45,589 nucleotides of DNA from Hallerella sp964501065 (GCA_964501065.1 CAZCRF010000013.1:1-45589); one strand, 5' to 3'; numbered from the stretch's first letter, positions 18,601 through 27,004 are shown. A program made the numbers and translations. Notes: generated by a model not told the origin, from the sequence alone.

Positions 18601-21600
18601 GTTTTCGGTTATCTCGACAACAGCAATGATGCTCCCCAAGTGTTGCACAATCTGGCGGCAATTAAAGTCTTGCCGGCGAGTTCTTATGCTGAAATCGTAA
18701 AAAAGTTAGGAGACTCAACTTTTTTTAGCAATGCTGTGTGGGATGCCGATACTTCTTCGGCAAAGGATTTTCCTTGGGAGAGAGTTTATCAAAAAGGGGC
18801 ATATAGCAAAGATTCCACTCAAATGCTTTATTGGTTCAATAACTGGGGCGGTCAGACTCTATACTATGAAGCCGTCAATACTTCATTTAATATCGTTGCG
18901 AATGCGGACAGTTTGAAGAGTACATTCTATCCGTCTGTGGAAACTTCTTGCGAAACGGATTTCATTCTAAACGCCGATTTGGGGGAAAGTGATGCAAAAT
19001 TTGTGTGCGGAGCGAAAAATGCAAAAGAAGAAATCGACACCAATGTGATTGCGCAGTACAACCCTCACGCCTATATGCTGAATGTCCAATTGAAGCCTTT
19101 TGACGGAGAGGAAAGCTTTGTTCGAAAAGATTACGATAAAAAATATTGCGAAGAAATGGACCATTCCGGAACGGACATCAAAGTGAAATTCATCTTGAAT
19201 GTGAATTCGGATTATTGGGATCCTCCGACATGGGGAACGAACAACTTGGCAAACCGCTATGTCCGATTCGATCCCGCGAATAGGACGCTGTATGGAAGCG
19301 ACGGTTACATTGCAAAACTTCAAAACGATGGAATCCCGAATTTTTACGATGGTACCCGCTGGGTTTCCGACGCATCCCTCAACAATGGCCCGACCGTATT
19401 CGAGGCGCAGCGTTTGCCGATGGTGCAAGTTCCGGAAAATCCCCTGCTGTTCAATGATGAATTGAATGCTACCGTTGAAACGCTTTCTAGTACTTCCGAA
19501 AAATTCTATCCGTCCGAATATTCGTGGCGTTTTTATCGCGGAAGTGGCATTGTTGCCTATAAAGCCGCGGCTCATGATATGAATGGAAATTTGTTGTCTG
19601 TATTCAACAGCAACGAATCGGATGCGGTCAATGGCAAGGATAAAATCGTTGGAACGTTGCTATCGCCGTTGGACATCTACTTTGACGTCGCTCCCCTGAT
19701 GAATTTTGAAAATGCAAAGATGGCGAGTGCCGTGATGGCTTCTGGAACTTCGCTGCCTTATCCTTTGGTGAACGGAAATTGCCCGGTGAATGCGGAAGCC
19801 GGTTATCGTTTTTACGGCTGTGACAAATGGGTTTCGCATTTGCATTTGAGCAGAAAGGATTGGAATGATTCCCTGTGGAAACGTACATTTGCCTTGGCGG
19901 ATGGAACGGGATATATTCGCAATCCGTTGACGGATGTCGGCGAGAATTCTGAAGGCTTGACCGAAATCGAAAATGCCAAGCGCGATTCGAGCGTTCGCGA
20001 AAAGTTTCAACACAACGCTTCGCCAGATGAGTGGAATGCAAAAGAAAATCGTTGGAAATTCTCCTTGAAGAATCCGGAATCGGATGTCGATGAAATCTTT
20101 GGGAAAATTTCCATCGGACGCTACATTCTAAAACCCGAAGAAAATGATTCCGGCTGGGAAATCGATTCTTCGGGCGTGGGCGTTTTTACCGTATTCAACA
20201 AAGGAAGGGCTGTCGGATATTCTGGATTGGATTTTTATCGTTCGAAGGATTCCGTCTTTACTTCCGCCAACAGCTTGAACAATGGTCAACACAGCGAAAA
20301 AATCCCGTTGGCGAAAGTCCTTGCGCAAAATTCAAGTTCGGCAAATTCCATATTTGCGTCGGAATGGGCAAAGAATCATTCTGCGGAAGTCGTCGGAATT
20401 TTCAAAAGGAATTTTTCAAATGATTCTCTCGTTCCGCACCCCTACCTTGAAGCGAGCTACGATTCGGTTAGCAAACAATTCCATGCGTTCCGCAATTCTT
20501 CGGATATTTATGCGTCGCGTGAAAATGAGATCGTCACTTTGCGCGGCAGCGTTCCGTACGACGGAACGAAGTGGAACATTTCCTATATTTGGAATGGCAT
20601 GCGTTTTAAGATTGCAGAAGGAACGACGGATTCGATAGAAGCCTCCATGAATGTAAATGAGCTTCAAGGAAATACATCGTTCTTCCTGACTTACGGAGGC
20701 TCTGGGAATGTCACGTATTACCGAAAGCTCGACGTCCGGATCGGTGAACGCGTGAAGGCGAACGAAGAAAGTTTTGTCTATTCCATGTATGGAAATGTCT
20801 TCGTCCATTTTGACAAGGGTTCTTGGGAAAAAGATGAGGACGTGACCGTGCGGACCATGGAGCCCGGCGAATGTTCGGATTGCCGTCTGTTCCGGAATAT
20901 GACGCCCGTAGGGCCTGTTCTGGAAGTGCTCCCGTCGCACGTATTTCCCGAAGACAAAGGGCCAATCGTGACTGTGGATGTTTCCATGGCCTCTCTGAAG
21001 AAAGACGGCGTTGATTATCGAAATCTGAAAATTTACAAGTTGGATGCGGAACGAAAAGAAATCATCCCATTGGAGAATGAAGGCCCCGTTGTACTTTTGG
21101 ATGCAAACCTCAATGTTTGTGAGTCTACCGATCCGTATTCTTGCGCGTTTGCCAGAATCAGCGCCAAAACGCAGACTTTCTCCAAGTTTGTCGTGCTGGA
21201 TTCGCAGAAAGCGGACAGCGTTGAAATCGCGGAATCTGTCCCGGAAAAAATCGAAACCTTCGCTTGCAGCCAGATGGATTCACTCTGGACTGACACGCTG
21301 TGGATGGGCACGGCAAACGGCTGGTTGGAATATCCTTACCCGTGTTCAGGAAAGAGCAATTACCTTTTGCAGCTCGGCTCGGTGGGAACTGTGGCTGTGG
21401 AGCATCGGGGCGCGTCGGCGAATCCGATTGTCTGGGCTGTTCGAAATTCGGACATCTACACTTTGGATTCGGCGTATCAGTCGTCTATTGTATTCTACGG
21501 CGTTGACGGGAATACGGAACAAAAGTTCGGTCCCGTTGTAAGATTGGATTCCGTCGCACCCGTCATTGAAAATGTGGAGACAGAGGTCTTCGAGATGGAA

Positions 21601-24093
21601 AACGGTTCGCGTAAAATCCATATGGAGGCGGAAATCGAAGAAAACGGCAGCGGCATTGCGCAGACGACCGTGGAATTGTTCTGGGGTGGGAACCTTTTGG
21701 AGAGCGTGAGCATCCTCGGCGACCAATTGCCGACTTGGGACTTCATCATCGACAGCAAAAATCTTTATGATTGCGTCGGCTGCAAGGCGACAGTCAAAGT
21801 TCGTGTCGAGGACAAAGGGCACAACTCCGACAACGTCGTCAAGCAGACGGAAAAGATTTCTCCGTATCCGTCTTCGCTGGTTCTCTGGTATCCGTTCTCC
21901 GAAGGTTTCGGCGATATCGGCTATGAAGTGATGACGAGGGAAAATTCCCGGCGGATGCATATGGATCTTTCCGCTGTTGAAAATCCGTGGAATGGCCGTT
22001 ATGGAGTGAGTTTGTACAAAATCACGGATTCCGCGAGCAGCCGATTCCAATTGCCCAGATTGGATTCCTTGAGCCCGTTCACCGTTGAATTCAATTTCAA
22101 CTCCGGCTATATCCAAAGAAACGATTGGGCTGTCTTGAGTTTCGTCGGGAAAAATGAATGGACTTTTGGCGTCGGAACATACAACCGCTATTTTCTCAGG
22201 GTCTGTGAGGCGACGTTCTACTTCAACACGAAGCGCGACGCCGGCATTTCGACGCATTTGGCGCTTGTCGTGGATGGGAATCGCGCCAGCCTTTACAAGA
22301 ACGGCGAATTTGCAGAATCCATACAGCTCGATGGTGAATTGCCGTATGGCGGAGGCGGAAGGCTTGCCATCGGAACGCGGAACGGCATTCGCAGCGCAGT
22401 CGGCAGCCTTTCCAATTTGCGGTTCTATTCTTCGGCACTGACTGCCGAACAGATTCAAAGCGTTTACCGAGGAAGGATTGACCAAAAGAGCTTTTATGCC
22501 GTAGCCGTGCGCGCGGTTTCGCTTGCGGACAGAGAAGGCCTGCTAGTCGACCAGTCCTGCTCGGCTCCGGGAAAGTCCTATCTCGTTCAAAATTCCGCAG
22601 ACAATCTCGGAGCGATGACGTGGGATGCAGATGTGAAGTCGGACAGTTATGCGCTTTACCTTCTTCACCGAAGTCCCTTGACCGAAAAATCCCATATCGA
22701 AGTCACCGTCGACGGAATCCGCAAGGGAATTTTTTCCCTGACTTCTACGGGCTTGTGGAAAAGTGAGAAAGTCGCCGGTCTGGAGCTTCGCCTGCAAGAA
22801 GGCTTCCACGAAATCCAAGTTCGGCCGTTGGGGAATCTGGGCGTTGCCGCTTTGGCGTTGGCGAGTACAAGCGCAAACCTCGACGGAAATCAGATGGATT
22901 ACAACGAATCGTCTTGGGAAAATCCGGAGCCGAAAGCCAAGGTGATCATGAAGTATGAATCCGTGGATGACGAATCGTGGGCGCAGATTCGCTTTGACTT
23001 GCGAAATAAAACGGGGGAAGCTCTTGAAAATGCGAGAATCCGGTATTACTATAAAGGTGAAGGGGAAAAGGTCAACGCTCTTTCGTTTTATCCGAGTTCT
23101 CCGATGCGCGTCGTTAACGATGCCGGGTCCGTATTCTATGCGGAATTGGCGTTGACGGAGGCGATTGCGGCATATGGGGCAGCCTACTTCGGCGAAGGCC
23201 CGTTGGTCGGGCTGCATCGTCTGACGCCGCCAAATGACCACTTCCCCAATTGGGACAAGACGGATGACCCGAGTTATGTCGCAGAAGCGGAGACCGATTA
23301 TGCAGAAGCTCTAGGCGTCGCCTTGCTCGATGGCGAAGGAAACTTGCTGAATGAATTCTCGTGCTATGATGAAGACGGACCTGTGCAAAAATCGAAAATC
23401 AAGGTTCGCGCGATGGCCAAGGACGATGCTTCGGGTTCACCGATGTCCAGCAATCTTGCCATCTATGTTGAAAACGTGGGACAGGCTCCCGTGAACGGTT
23501 TTGAAGTGCGATACTACTTTAGGGATTCAGTGGAAACGGAAGTGGACGTCAACTGGAATGCGTTCGCTTCGTTCCACAAGTTCAGCGCGGGCGGCGATTT
23601 GCATTATGCTTCCTTCAAGTATGACCTTATTCTGAATTCGGGCGACAAATCCGATTATGGGAACGGCGTGCAATTCTCCATCCATCATCCGAATTGGACA
23701 AGCGACTTCAATGCGGCGGATGACCCTTCGCATTACGGCCTCGACAATCTCGAAATGGCGGAGGCGGATTCCATCGTAGTCCTCGACAGCATCGGGAACT
23801 TGCTTTGGGGAAATGCGCCCCAGCCCAAATTCAGCGCAGAATATGTAACCGGGGAAAGCAACGCAGACCTGGTTTACAGAGATGGCGACGTAATCTACGT
23901 GAGCATCGGAGAAAGCGGTCATTACATCCTGGAAACGGTGAACGCCCTCGGCGTTCCGTTGAAGACCTTGTACCAAGGCTCTTGGGATGTCGGCGAGCAT
24001 TCTCTGACGCTAGACATGAAGAATCTCCAGCCGTCAAGTTACATCGTTCTCCGCAAGGGGATGGAAATCCTTTCGTGGAAACTCTTAAACTAA
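12616..24093 (+). CDS. Giant secreted multidomain protein with degenerate lipase-like domain and T9SS-like tail
   Basis: This 3,825-residue exported protein begins with a signal peptide (1-17). Residues 20-155 resemble a lipase/esterase alpha/beta hydrolase, with AEGAAGL at 115-121 in the place of GHSxGGL and the typical NTPHEGT at 143-149; the nucleophile serine is glycine (G117). Residues 155-620 are mostly helical and unrecognised. Long beta-rich, Ig-like stretches follow, including a FlgD-Ig-like segment (about 1741-1825) and a LamG/concanavalin-like domain (about 3089-3290). Two modules at about 3441-3590 and 3593-3734 resemble CBM3-type cellulose-binding domains. The last 80 residues look like a type IX secretion sorting tail. 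A surface role in attaching to plant material is inferred. An AAAGG site actually suits an in-frame TTG at 12604 (four codons longer), so the start is uncertain. The lipoprotein start lies 11 nt after the stop, suggesting an operon. Confidence 0.8.
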   Translation: MKTFLFGLLFSCALSSGAVVGPAQNSLAILLDVSGLCGDSASVLNEMGGFLGKNAFDGNLSSIYCHSYDASQSPAEAAVSLFQGTNSVFHLAIEKWLEGKGPTLEEVPNRFVVVAEGAAGLAVREYIQSKAYQGEIENVVFFNTPHEGTGFADQALLNGSSVLNKSKSASDYSEIIPLALAVYLVGGSDVLEDLMMALLKEAVLGMAQNAGSLKERFSAYFVDSEESYKSLLYLAQDLDLSDAAYEEVKRKAQGKSLDVGEFAGSTQLLNSYSKLNSYNHPAYGNVYSYGLPTIGNGRRTLADFADQSKNHVSKENLRKMLTESISATLVENGKEFVPEDVESLVANAMNGNLETEAAAIANQIATRYKIPVGRISECVRDISSLSRLKFNKENFSKSVLNVIRIANKYLPEKYKSELFSTFIDEYSTTLAELGESVKSIEENLKNGMGLVSNNLSNYAIHFFDEGTFDVPAVSAFGKNVRAFQESGAIRIGYSLKDYVRDYKTDFPDLNDYLDNVSKAGEWEGIRQNVDLGLKLGCGVVESFNPVAGKACRATQFMTNVTFIAKVSSNVEKAMKMVGALKSAKYVALRQSMVRKSEYSSWQDHSGVSHGIESSDLESMLFGTPIVSLQTVHKKEGELDSIVPLALYRTFGKVESYADISNDSIAYGYSYPASEFTEIGRNALENSSCVMFKDVQSEQRNGFLHRDSRYAAADGFEVQDFVREYRFIIDDFQPDSLRLLKLDFNARMQIVYERDGDVWYIYRAVDNRLEETPIDTLLESPVQKYGLFVFRPKEIFNRGIRDAKDSILLSAIQEDGANCVNIYVVNKIGRANNQRVYFKFQAVDYLIEDGWPKSFETVSGMDTVDIYSNDIGYGASLGEFRLVVSNSKYRDTVQVFVDSLQGSGSRYRFWADLSAIWQEHPLENSTYTLKWDLGFKVKTLKADYTTGEQERFYMPQTIVRGDTSKPNLAFGTIRQISSLKRGDILATVLNLDSATERSLRGFRSFIVRRDAKDTVALLHRAHVGEPSYEIRWDGDSASWSGTADLYVQAYDFANPNRSLEERLARVVQDSGKSSWAFVLRDSAFMPGINGISLHKTILVDNEAPRVMSENFEIQSFADDSQPPLPKRENADEISLNAMDTLIFSFDIGENLFSRDSESVVVEMVFEDSIQFGAKKRFLSEWTINKNSNHFTFQEPDANRLEDGIYTLTVFLTDEAGNKSTYRIGKKFRVDRTSPQVRGISLGDVAYASVSELKKGSAHISQGSDDERNRSDLQCYVNVYVGGKNGAWTKIGVESESKNATSSMVEFDIRSALSDTSHGSWSVYFGCYDAVGNFGKNMNRLGMGARYPEITYPQNASELYNGQVLVRGIAPNPTVHGNDNAGEFRIFWKALGDSSWSENGIRYLIFDRSLSAAERDLAIWNPAELNLAQGSYALKLAVRSCDTCEWIFEEKTVAVDDLIQIDSANTPKIVIAPPVGNRIAGKLQDASIELKNVSATSNWIVKASVEVPSPKDSTTYVRAVDKTFEPMTVSPFRNPATASDTGLSIWQEDDGSTWHVRYAGSAQGLKISGSVDSATARRNPYLAIRFVDGNIDWGFSAKADSSESLDFIMDSVRVRNEFVDLLIPPYNATWMWSVEKDSVHLVFKTSAPFAVDVSAIEDALCRETNSSVAYIHPENYKAHVTWNGLVNGAFSSGSLVKMNVIAYEKGNEKNVLSGNAEWFLEYEDTGIEISTNNLEKYYVNFLGSNSSEVEMADYGFQFKLTGRSAYVTAEILDSAKNVVRSLLDNELVLATSANQWETLRWNGVKDDGLVQPGAYNVHLLVKNDTGVVIDTLYPFVMSLGQNIIEAKMDSVGRIADLKMDEAFLDEEGNFRYVGRPDYRLRTDLSATFLPESERTFEYEWGVEGTQSPIVYKKTRPSIGIRRQRDEFWATVVTLVMSETRVYQISYKGLSRICKETGEAESRGYYYRIEVKKQKFKKGETPPEIWVDLDPVRDEQWRVFGYLDNSNDAPQVLHNLAAIKVLPASSYAEIVKKLGDSTFFSNAVWDADTSSAKDFPWERVYQKGAYSKDSTQMLYWFNNWGGQTLYYEAVNTSFNIVANADSLKSTFYPSVETSCETDFILNADLGESDAKFVCGAKNAKEEIDTNVIAQYNPHAYMLNVQLKPFDGEESFVRKDYDKKYCEEMDHSGTDIKVKFILNVNSDYWDPPTWGTNNLANRYVRFDPANRTLYGSDGYIAKLQNDGIPNFYDGTRWVSDASLNNGPTVFEAQRLPMVQVPENPLLFNDELNATVETLSSTSEKFYPSEYSWRFYRGSGIVAYKAAAHDMNGNLLSVFNSNESDAVNGKDKIVGTLLSPLDIYFDVAPLMNFENAKMASAVMASGTSLPYPLVNGNCPVNAEAGYRFYGCDKWVSHLHLSRKDWNDSLWKRTFALADGTGYIRNPLTDVGENSEGLTEIENAKRDSSVREKFQHNASPDEWNAKENRWKFSLKNPESDVDEIFGKISIGRYILKPEENDSGWEIDSSGVGVFTVFNKGRAVGYSGLDFYRSKDSVFTSANSLNNGQHSEKIPLAKVLAQNSSSANSIFASEWAKNHSAEVVGIFKRNFSNDSLVPHPYLEASYDSVSKQFHAFRNSSDIYASRENEIVTLRGSVPYDGTKWNISYIWNGMRFKIAEGTTDSIEASMNVNELQGNTSFFLTYGGSGNVTYYRKLDVRIGERVKANEESFVYSMYGNVFVHFDKGSWEKDEDVTVRTMEPGECSDCRLFRNMTPVGPVLEVLPSHVFPEDKGPIVTVDVSMASLKKDGVDYRNLKIYKLDAERKEIIPLENEGPVVLLDANLNVCESTDPYSCAFARISAKTQTFSKFVVLDSQKADSVEIAESVPEKIETFACSQMDSLWTDTLWMGTANGWLEYPYPCSGKSNYLLQLGSVGTVAVEHRGASANPIVWAVRNSDIYTLDSAYQSSIVFYGVDGNTEQKFGPVVRLDSVAPVIENVETEVFEMENGSRKIHMEAEIEENGSGIAQTTVELFWGGNLLESVSILGDQLPTWDFIIDSKNLYDCVGCKATVKVRVEDKGHNSDNVVKQTEKISPYPSSLVLWYPFSEGFGDIGYEVMTRENSRRMHMDLSAVENPWNGRYGVSLYKITDSASSRFQLPRLDSLSPFTVEFNFNSGYIQRNDWAVLSFVGKNEWTFGVGTYNRYFLRVCEATFYFNTKRDAGISTHLALVVDGNRASLYKNGEFAESIQLDGELPYGGGGRLAIGTRNGIRSAVGSLSNLRFYSSALTAEQIQSVYRGRIDQKSFYAVAVRAVSLADREGLLVDQSCSAPGKSYLVQNSADNLGAMTWDADVKSDSYALYLLHRSPLTEKSHIEVTVDGIRKGIFSLTSTGLWKSEKVAGLELRLQEGFHEIQVRPLGNLGVAALALASTSANLDGNQMDYNESSWENPEPKAKVIMKYESVDDESWAQIRFDLRNKTGEALENARIRYYYKGEGEKVNALSFYPSSPMRVVNDAGSVFYAELALTEAIAAYGAAYFGEGPLVGLHRLTPPNDHFPNWDKTDDPSYVAEAETDYAEALGVALLDGEGNLLNEFSCYDEDGPVQKSKIKVRAMAKDDASGSPMSSNLAIYVENVGQAPVNGFEVRYYFRDSVETEVDVNWNAFASFHKFSAGGDLHYASFKYDLILNSGDKSDYGNGVQFSIHHPNWTSDFNAADDPSHYGLDNLEMAEADSIVVLDSIGNLLWGNAPQPKFSAEYVTGESNADLVYRDGDVIYVSIGESGHYILETVNALGVPLKTLYQGSWDVGEHSLTLDMKNLQPSSYIVLRKGMEILSWKLLN

Positions 24094-24104
24094 AAGGGAA
24101 CTGT

Positions 24105-24806
24105 ATGAAATTCCACACGCAAACTTCGTTTTTCACCGCACTTCTGGCCGCCCTGCTTTCCTCCTGTTCGTCGGATAGCTCTTCGGCCGATGATGCGGAT
24201 TCGTTCGATGCGGCAGTCGTCTGCCCTGCGGAGGGCTTGAACGCCTACGGCGAGCCGAACCGGGGAACTTTCACGGACTCTCGCGACGGGCGGGTGTATA
24301 AATATACGACCATCGGTTCGCAGGTGTGGATGGCGGAGAACCTGAACTTCAACGCTCCCTACAGCGCGTGCTACGATAACAGCGAAAGTTTTTGTGATAC
24401 GTATGGCCGATTCTATTCGCTGCTTATGAGCGGTAAAGCTTCTGGGCTTTTCGATCAAGCCTTGTTGGATACAGTTTGCCCTGTGGGGTGGCGAGTGCCG
24501 TCGGTAGAGGATTGGACTATTTTAGCTTTTAATATGGGAGGGTGGGATGCAGGAGCTGCTCGGTTAAGGAATGCCGATTCTTTGGGTGGCGTTTATGTAC
24601 CTGGTACAGACGATTGCGGCTTTAATTCGCTTCCTGCGGGATACTTGCTGCAAAATGGTTCGAATGAATTAGTGCGCGAATATAGTTTTTATTGGACATC
24701 TACGGCAAAAACGACGCTATTTGCCTATGAAGTTGCAATTTATGATGACCGTATGCAATTTTTGAATAATGCTGCTAAAGTATCTATCCGTTGCATAAAA
24801 AACTGA
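24105..24806 (+). CDS. Fib_succ_major-domain lipoprotein (second copy)
   Basis: This 233-residue paralogue of the lipoprotein at 11766 has a signal ending in lipobox LSSC (C21), a serine/aspartate linker, and the domain motifs YTTIGSQVWMAENLN, CPVGWRVPSVEDW, GTDDCGFNSLPAGY, FYWTSTAK and VSIRCIKN. It lies 11 nt after the giant gene with AAGGG as ribosome-binding site, so the two are probably co-expressed. Only the first part is near-identical to the other copy; the C-terminal part differs strongly, as if one conserved head carries variable tails. Function is unknown. Confidence 0.88.
   Translation: MKFHTQTSFFTALLAALLSSCSSDSSSADDADSFDAAVVCPAEGLNAYGEPNRGTFTDSRDGRVYKYTTIGSQVWMAENLNFNAPYSACYDNSESFCDTYGRFYSLLMSGKASGLFDQALLDTVCPVGWRVPSVEDWTILAFNMGGWDAGAARLRNADSLGGVYVPGTDDCGFNSLPAGYLLQNGSNELVREYSFYWTSTAKTTLFAYEVAIYDDRMQFLNNAAKVSIRCIKN
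24204..24348 (+). repeat. Direct repeat shared by the two lipoprotein genes (copy 2)
   Basis: Partner of 11856-12000, about 12.35 kb away in the same orientation. Confidence 0.85.
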
Positions 24807-24834
24807 CTTCTTTGGAGTTGGCTTTTAAGGCTCT

Positions 24835-25470
24835 ATGAAAATGCGAATGATTCTTTTTGTCGCGCTGATGGCTGCTTATGCGCATTCTCTTACATTGGAG
24901 GAAGTGAGGCTCGCGCTTGCGGAAAATTCCATTCCGCAGGATTCCGTCGAAATGAATCTTCGCATCACCGTGAAGGCGGCGGGAATTTCCAGGCAGACGG
25001 AAGTTTACATCGCGAGCAAGGGACCCGGCAAGAGCTACACCGAAATCCGGAGCGATTTCTTGAAACAGCGGAGTGTCGTGAACGGCAACAAGATGAAAGT
25101 CGTCGACTTGAAGACGAAGCGGTCGCAAGTGCTCGATTACAACGGCGAAGCCCTGTCGGATTCCTATGCGCAACTCCATCCGCTGGATTCCGGAGATTGG
25201 GGTGAACCGAAATTCCTGTCGGGAAATCTCTACGTCATTGACGGTTCCCTCGGAACGCTGTATTATGATTGTCGCAAAAAGCGCATCGAGAAAATCGAAG
25301 CAGTCAAGGGCAGGGCGAATTCGCTGACCACATTTTCTTATGGCGCAAACGGGCAGCTGAAAAAAATGGAAGTGTCGGTGAGCGCAGACGGCGTCGAAAG
25401 CCTCGTCTCGACGGAAATCCTGCGGATGCGGAAATCGGACAAGCTCCCCGACAGCTTGTTTGATTTTTAG
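24835..25470 (+). CDS. Exported LolA-like protein
   Basis: This 211-residue protein has a signal peptide (MKMRMILFVALMAAYAHS) and a beta-rich body typical of outer-membrane lipoprotein-sorting (LolA/LolB-like) proteins: an early TVKAAG strand, a central YTEIRSDFLKQRSVVNGNK segment, and a late DGVESLVSTEILRM strand. True LolA carries lipoproteins across the periplasm; a DUF-like relative with another role is possible. It follows the lipoprotein gene by 28 bp, which fits a lipoprotein-related job. A truncated, frameshifted relative of its second half lies at 36157-36531. Confidence 0.65.
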   Translation: MKMRMILFVALMAAYAHSLTLEEVRLALAENSIPQDSVEMNLRITVKAAGISRQTEVYIASKGPGKSYTEIRSDFLKQRSVVNGNKMKVVDLKTKRSQVLDYNGEALSDSYAQLHPLDSGDWGEPKFLSGNLYVIDGSLGTLYYDCRKKRIEKIEAVKGRANSLTTFSYGANGQLKKMEVSVSADGVESLVSTEILRMRKSDKLPDSLFDF

Positions 25471-25525
25471 CCTGGTCTCGATTGGGGAATCTTTTCGGGC
25501 GAGGCCGTCGGCGGACTTTGAAAAT

Positions 25526-26620
25526 TCACTCCCCGAGCAACGGCTGGATTCTCCGGACAATCTCTAGAACGTCGCTGTAGGCGTCGACGGGCAGGCAGAA
25601 GGATTCCCGGGTGAGGCTGTAGGCGTTGGCGTTCTCGGCTGCGTCGAGAACGGTCGTGGGGAAGCGGGAAAAGCACGGCTCTGCGGAAAGGGGGCGTTCG
25701 TAATAGATTCGCGTGGGGATGCCCGCCCGGGAGAGCTTCTGGGCAAAGGCTTCCCGGTTCTTTGTGCAGACGGCGTATTGGGCGAAGATGCTTGAATTTC
25801 CGGGGGAGACTTTCGGGGGGAGAAATCCCGGCCGGTTGAACAGCGCACGGTAAAGCTCCGCATTCTTTCGCCGTTGGAGAAGCTCCTTTTCGAAGTGCTT
25901 CCTCTTGACGTTCAGGATGGCCGCTTGCACGGCGTCCAACCGGCTGTTCGTGCCGATGGAGTCGTAGCCGCTCGAACCTCGGCCGTGGTTGCATGCCTCG
26001 CGAATTTTCCTTGCCGCAAGGGGATCCCGGGTGAAAATGGCCCCGCCGTCCCCGGCCGCACCGAACGGCTTTGTCGGGTAAAAGCTCGTCGCGGCCATCG
26101 TGCCGAAGGAACCCGCCGGTTTGCCATTCCGGGACGCTCCGAAGCTTTGCGCGGCGTCTTCGAGAAGCCACAGCCCGTGCCGCTCGGAAATCTTTTCCAA
26201 CGATTCGTAATCGGCGCATTGCCCGAAGAGGTCAACCGCGATGATGCCGACTGTCCGCCTTGAAATGCGCTCTTCGACGGAACTTGGGGAAATGAGGAAG
26301 TCCGGGCCGACATCGGCGAAGCGCGGAACGCCTCCGGCGGCCACGACGGTTTCCGCCGTGGCGACGAACGTGTAGTCGGGGACGATGACCTCGTCTCCCG
26401 GTCTTATCCCCAGGGCGTCGAGCGAAAGGCGGAGCGCGGACGTGCCGCTCGAACAGGTGACGGCGAAGGGGACGCCCGTGTCACGGGAAAGTTTTTTTTC
26501 GAGCTTCTGGACTTCCGGGCCGCCCACCAGGTTGCCGCTTTCGAAGACGGCGGCGACGGCGGCGGAAATTTCGCCCTCGTAGGCCTTGTACTGGGCGGCC
26601 AGGTTCACGAATGGAATCAT
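25526..26620 (-). CDS. DegT/DnrJ/EryC1-family sugar aminotransferase (WbpE-like)
   Basis: This 364-residue PLP enzyme aminates nucleotide-linked keto-sugars for surface polysaccharide. It shows DEVIVPDYTFVATAET, the LFGQCADY strand, EDAAQSFGA, the PLP lysine in SFYPTKPFGAAGDGGA, and NSRLDAVQAAIL. The pattern is closest to WbpE/WlbC, which act on UDP-2-acetamido-3-oxo-glucuronate, but this assignment is by memory of motifs. No other sugar genes are adjacent. It diverges from rpsT across a 94-bp gap and converges on the LolA-like gene. Confidence 0.87.
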   Translation of the reverse strand: MIPFVNLAAQYKAYEGEISAAVAAVFESGNLVGGPEVQKLEKKLSRDTGVPFAVTCSSGTSALRLSLDALGIRPGDEVIVPDYTFVATAETVVAAGGVPRFADVGPDFLISPSSVEERISRRTVGIIAVDLFGQCADYESLEKISERHGLWLLEDAAQSFGASRNGKPAGSFGTMAATSFYPTKPFGAAGDGGAIFTRDPLAARKIREACNHGRGSSGYDSIGTNSRLDAVQAAILNVKRKHFEKELLQRRKNAELYRALFNRPGFLPPKVSPGNSSIFAQYAVCTKNREAFAQKLSRAGIPTRIYYERPLSAEPCFSRFPTTVLDAAENANAYSLTRESFCLPVDAYSDVLEIVRRIQPLLGE

Positions 26621-26645
26621 GCCCCAAAACTACAAAAATCTCCTA

Positions 26646-26677
26646 TTTGACAAAAAATCCATTTTTAACTAACTTTG
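26646..26677 (+). promoter_or_regulatory. Promoter of rpsT
   Basis: TTTGACA (26646-26652) and TAACTTTG (26670-26677) lie with 17 bp between TTGACA and TAACTT. The pair fits sigma-70 spacing and also the Bacteroidota TTTG-N20-TAnnTTTG arrangement. Confidence 0.7.
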
Positions 26678-26714
26678 CCGAAACAAAACAAGGTTTTCAC
26701 CCGGAGATACAAAG

Positions 26715-26984
26715 GTGCCGAATCATCAGTCTTGCAAAAAACGCATTCGTCAGACCAAGAAGCTGACCGCCATCAACCGTTCCGTCCGTTCCGCCATCCG
26801 TACAAGTCTCAAGACTATCCGCGCGGCAACCGACAAGGAATCCGCCCTCAAGGAAATGCCGAACCTCTTCAGCATGCTCGACAAGGCTGCCGCCAAGGGG
26901 CGCGCCGGTTTCAACGCGAACCGCGCCGCGAACTACAAGGCCAAGGTGGCGAAAGTCGTGAACGGCCTTGCAGCCAAGGCTTGA
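26715..26984 (+). CDS. rpsT: 30S ribosomal protein S20
   Basis: This 89-residue basic protein binds 16S rRNA in the small subunit. The family N-terminus MPNHQSCKKRIRQ and the closing AANYKAKVAKVV helix are clear. Translation starts at GTG, with GGAG 8 nt upstream. S20 starting at a non-ATG codon is known in other bacteria, where it is tied to autoregulation; that is only a parallel here. It has its own promoter and terminator. Confidence 0.95.
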   Translation: MPNHQSCKKRIRQTKKLTAINRSVRSAIRTSLKTIRAATDKESALKEMPNLFSMLDKAAAKGRAGFNANRAANYKAKVAKVVNGLAAKA

Positions 26985-27004
26985 TTCGCATCAAAGCTTG
27001 TCAT

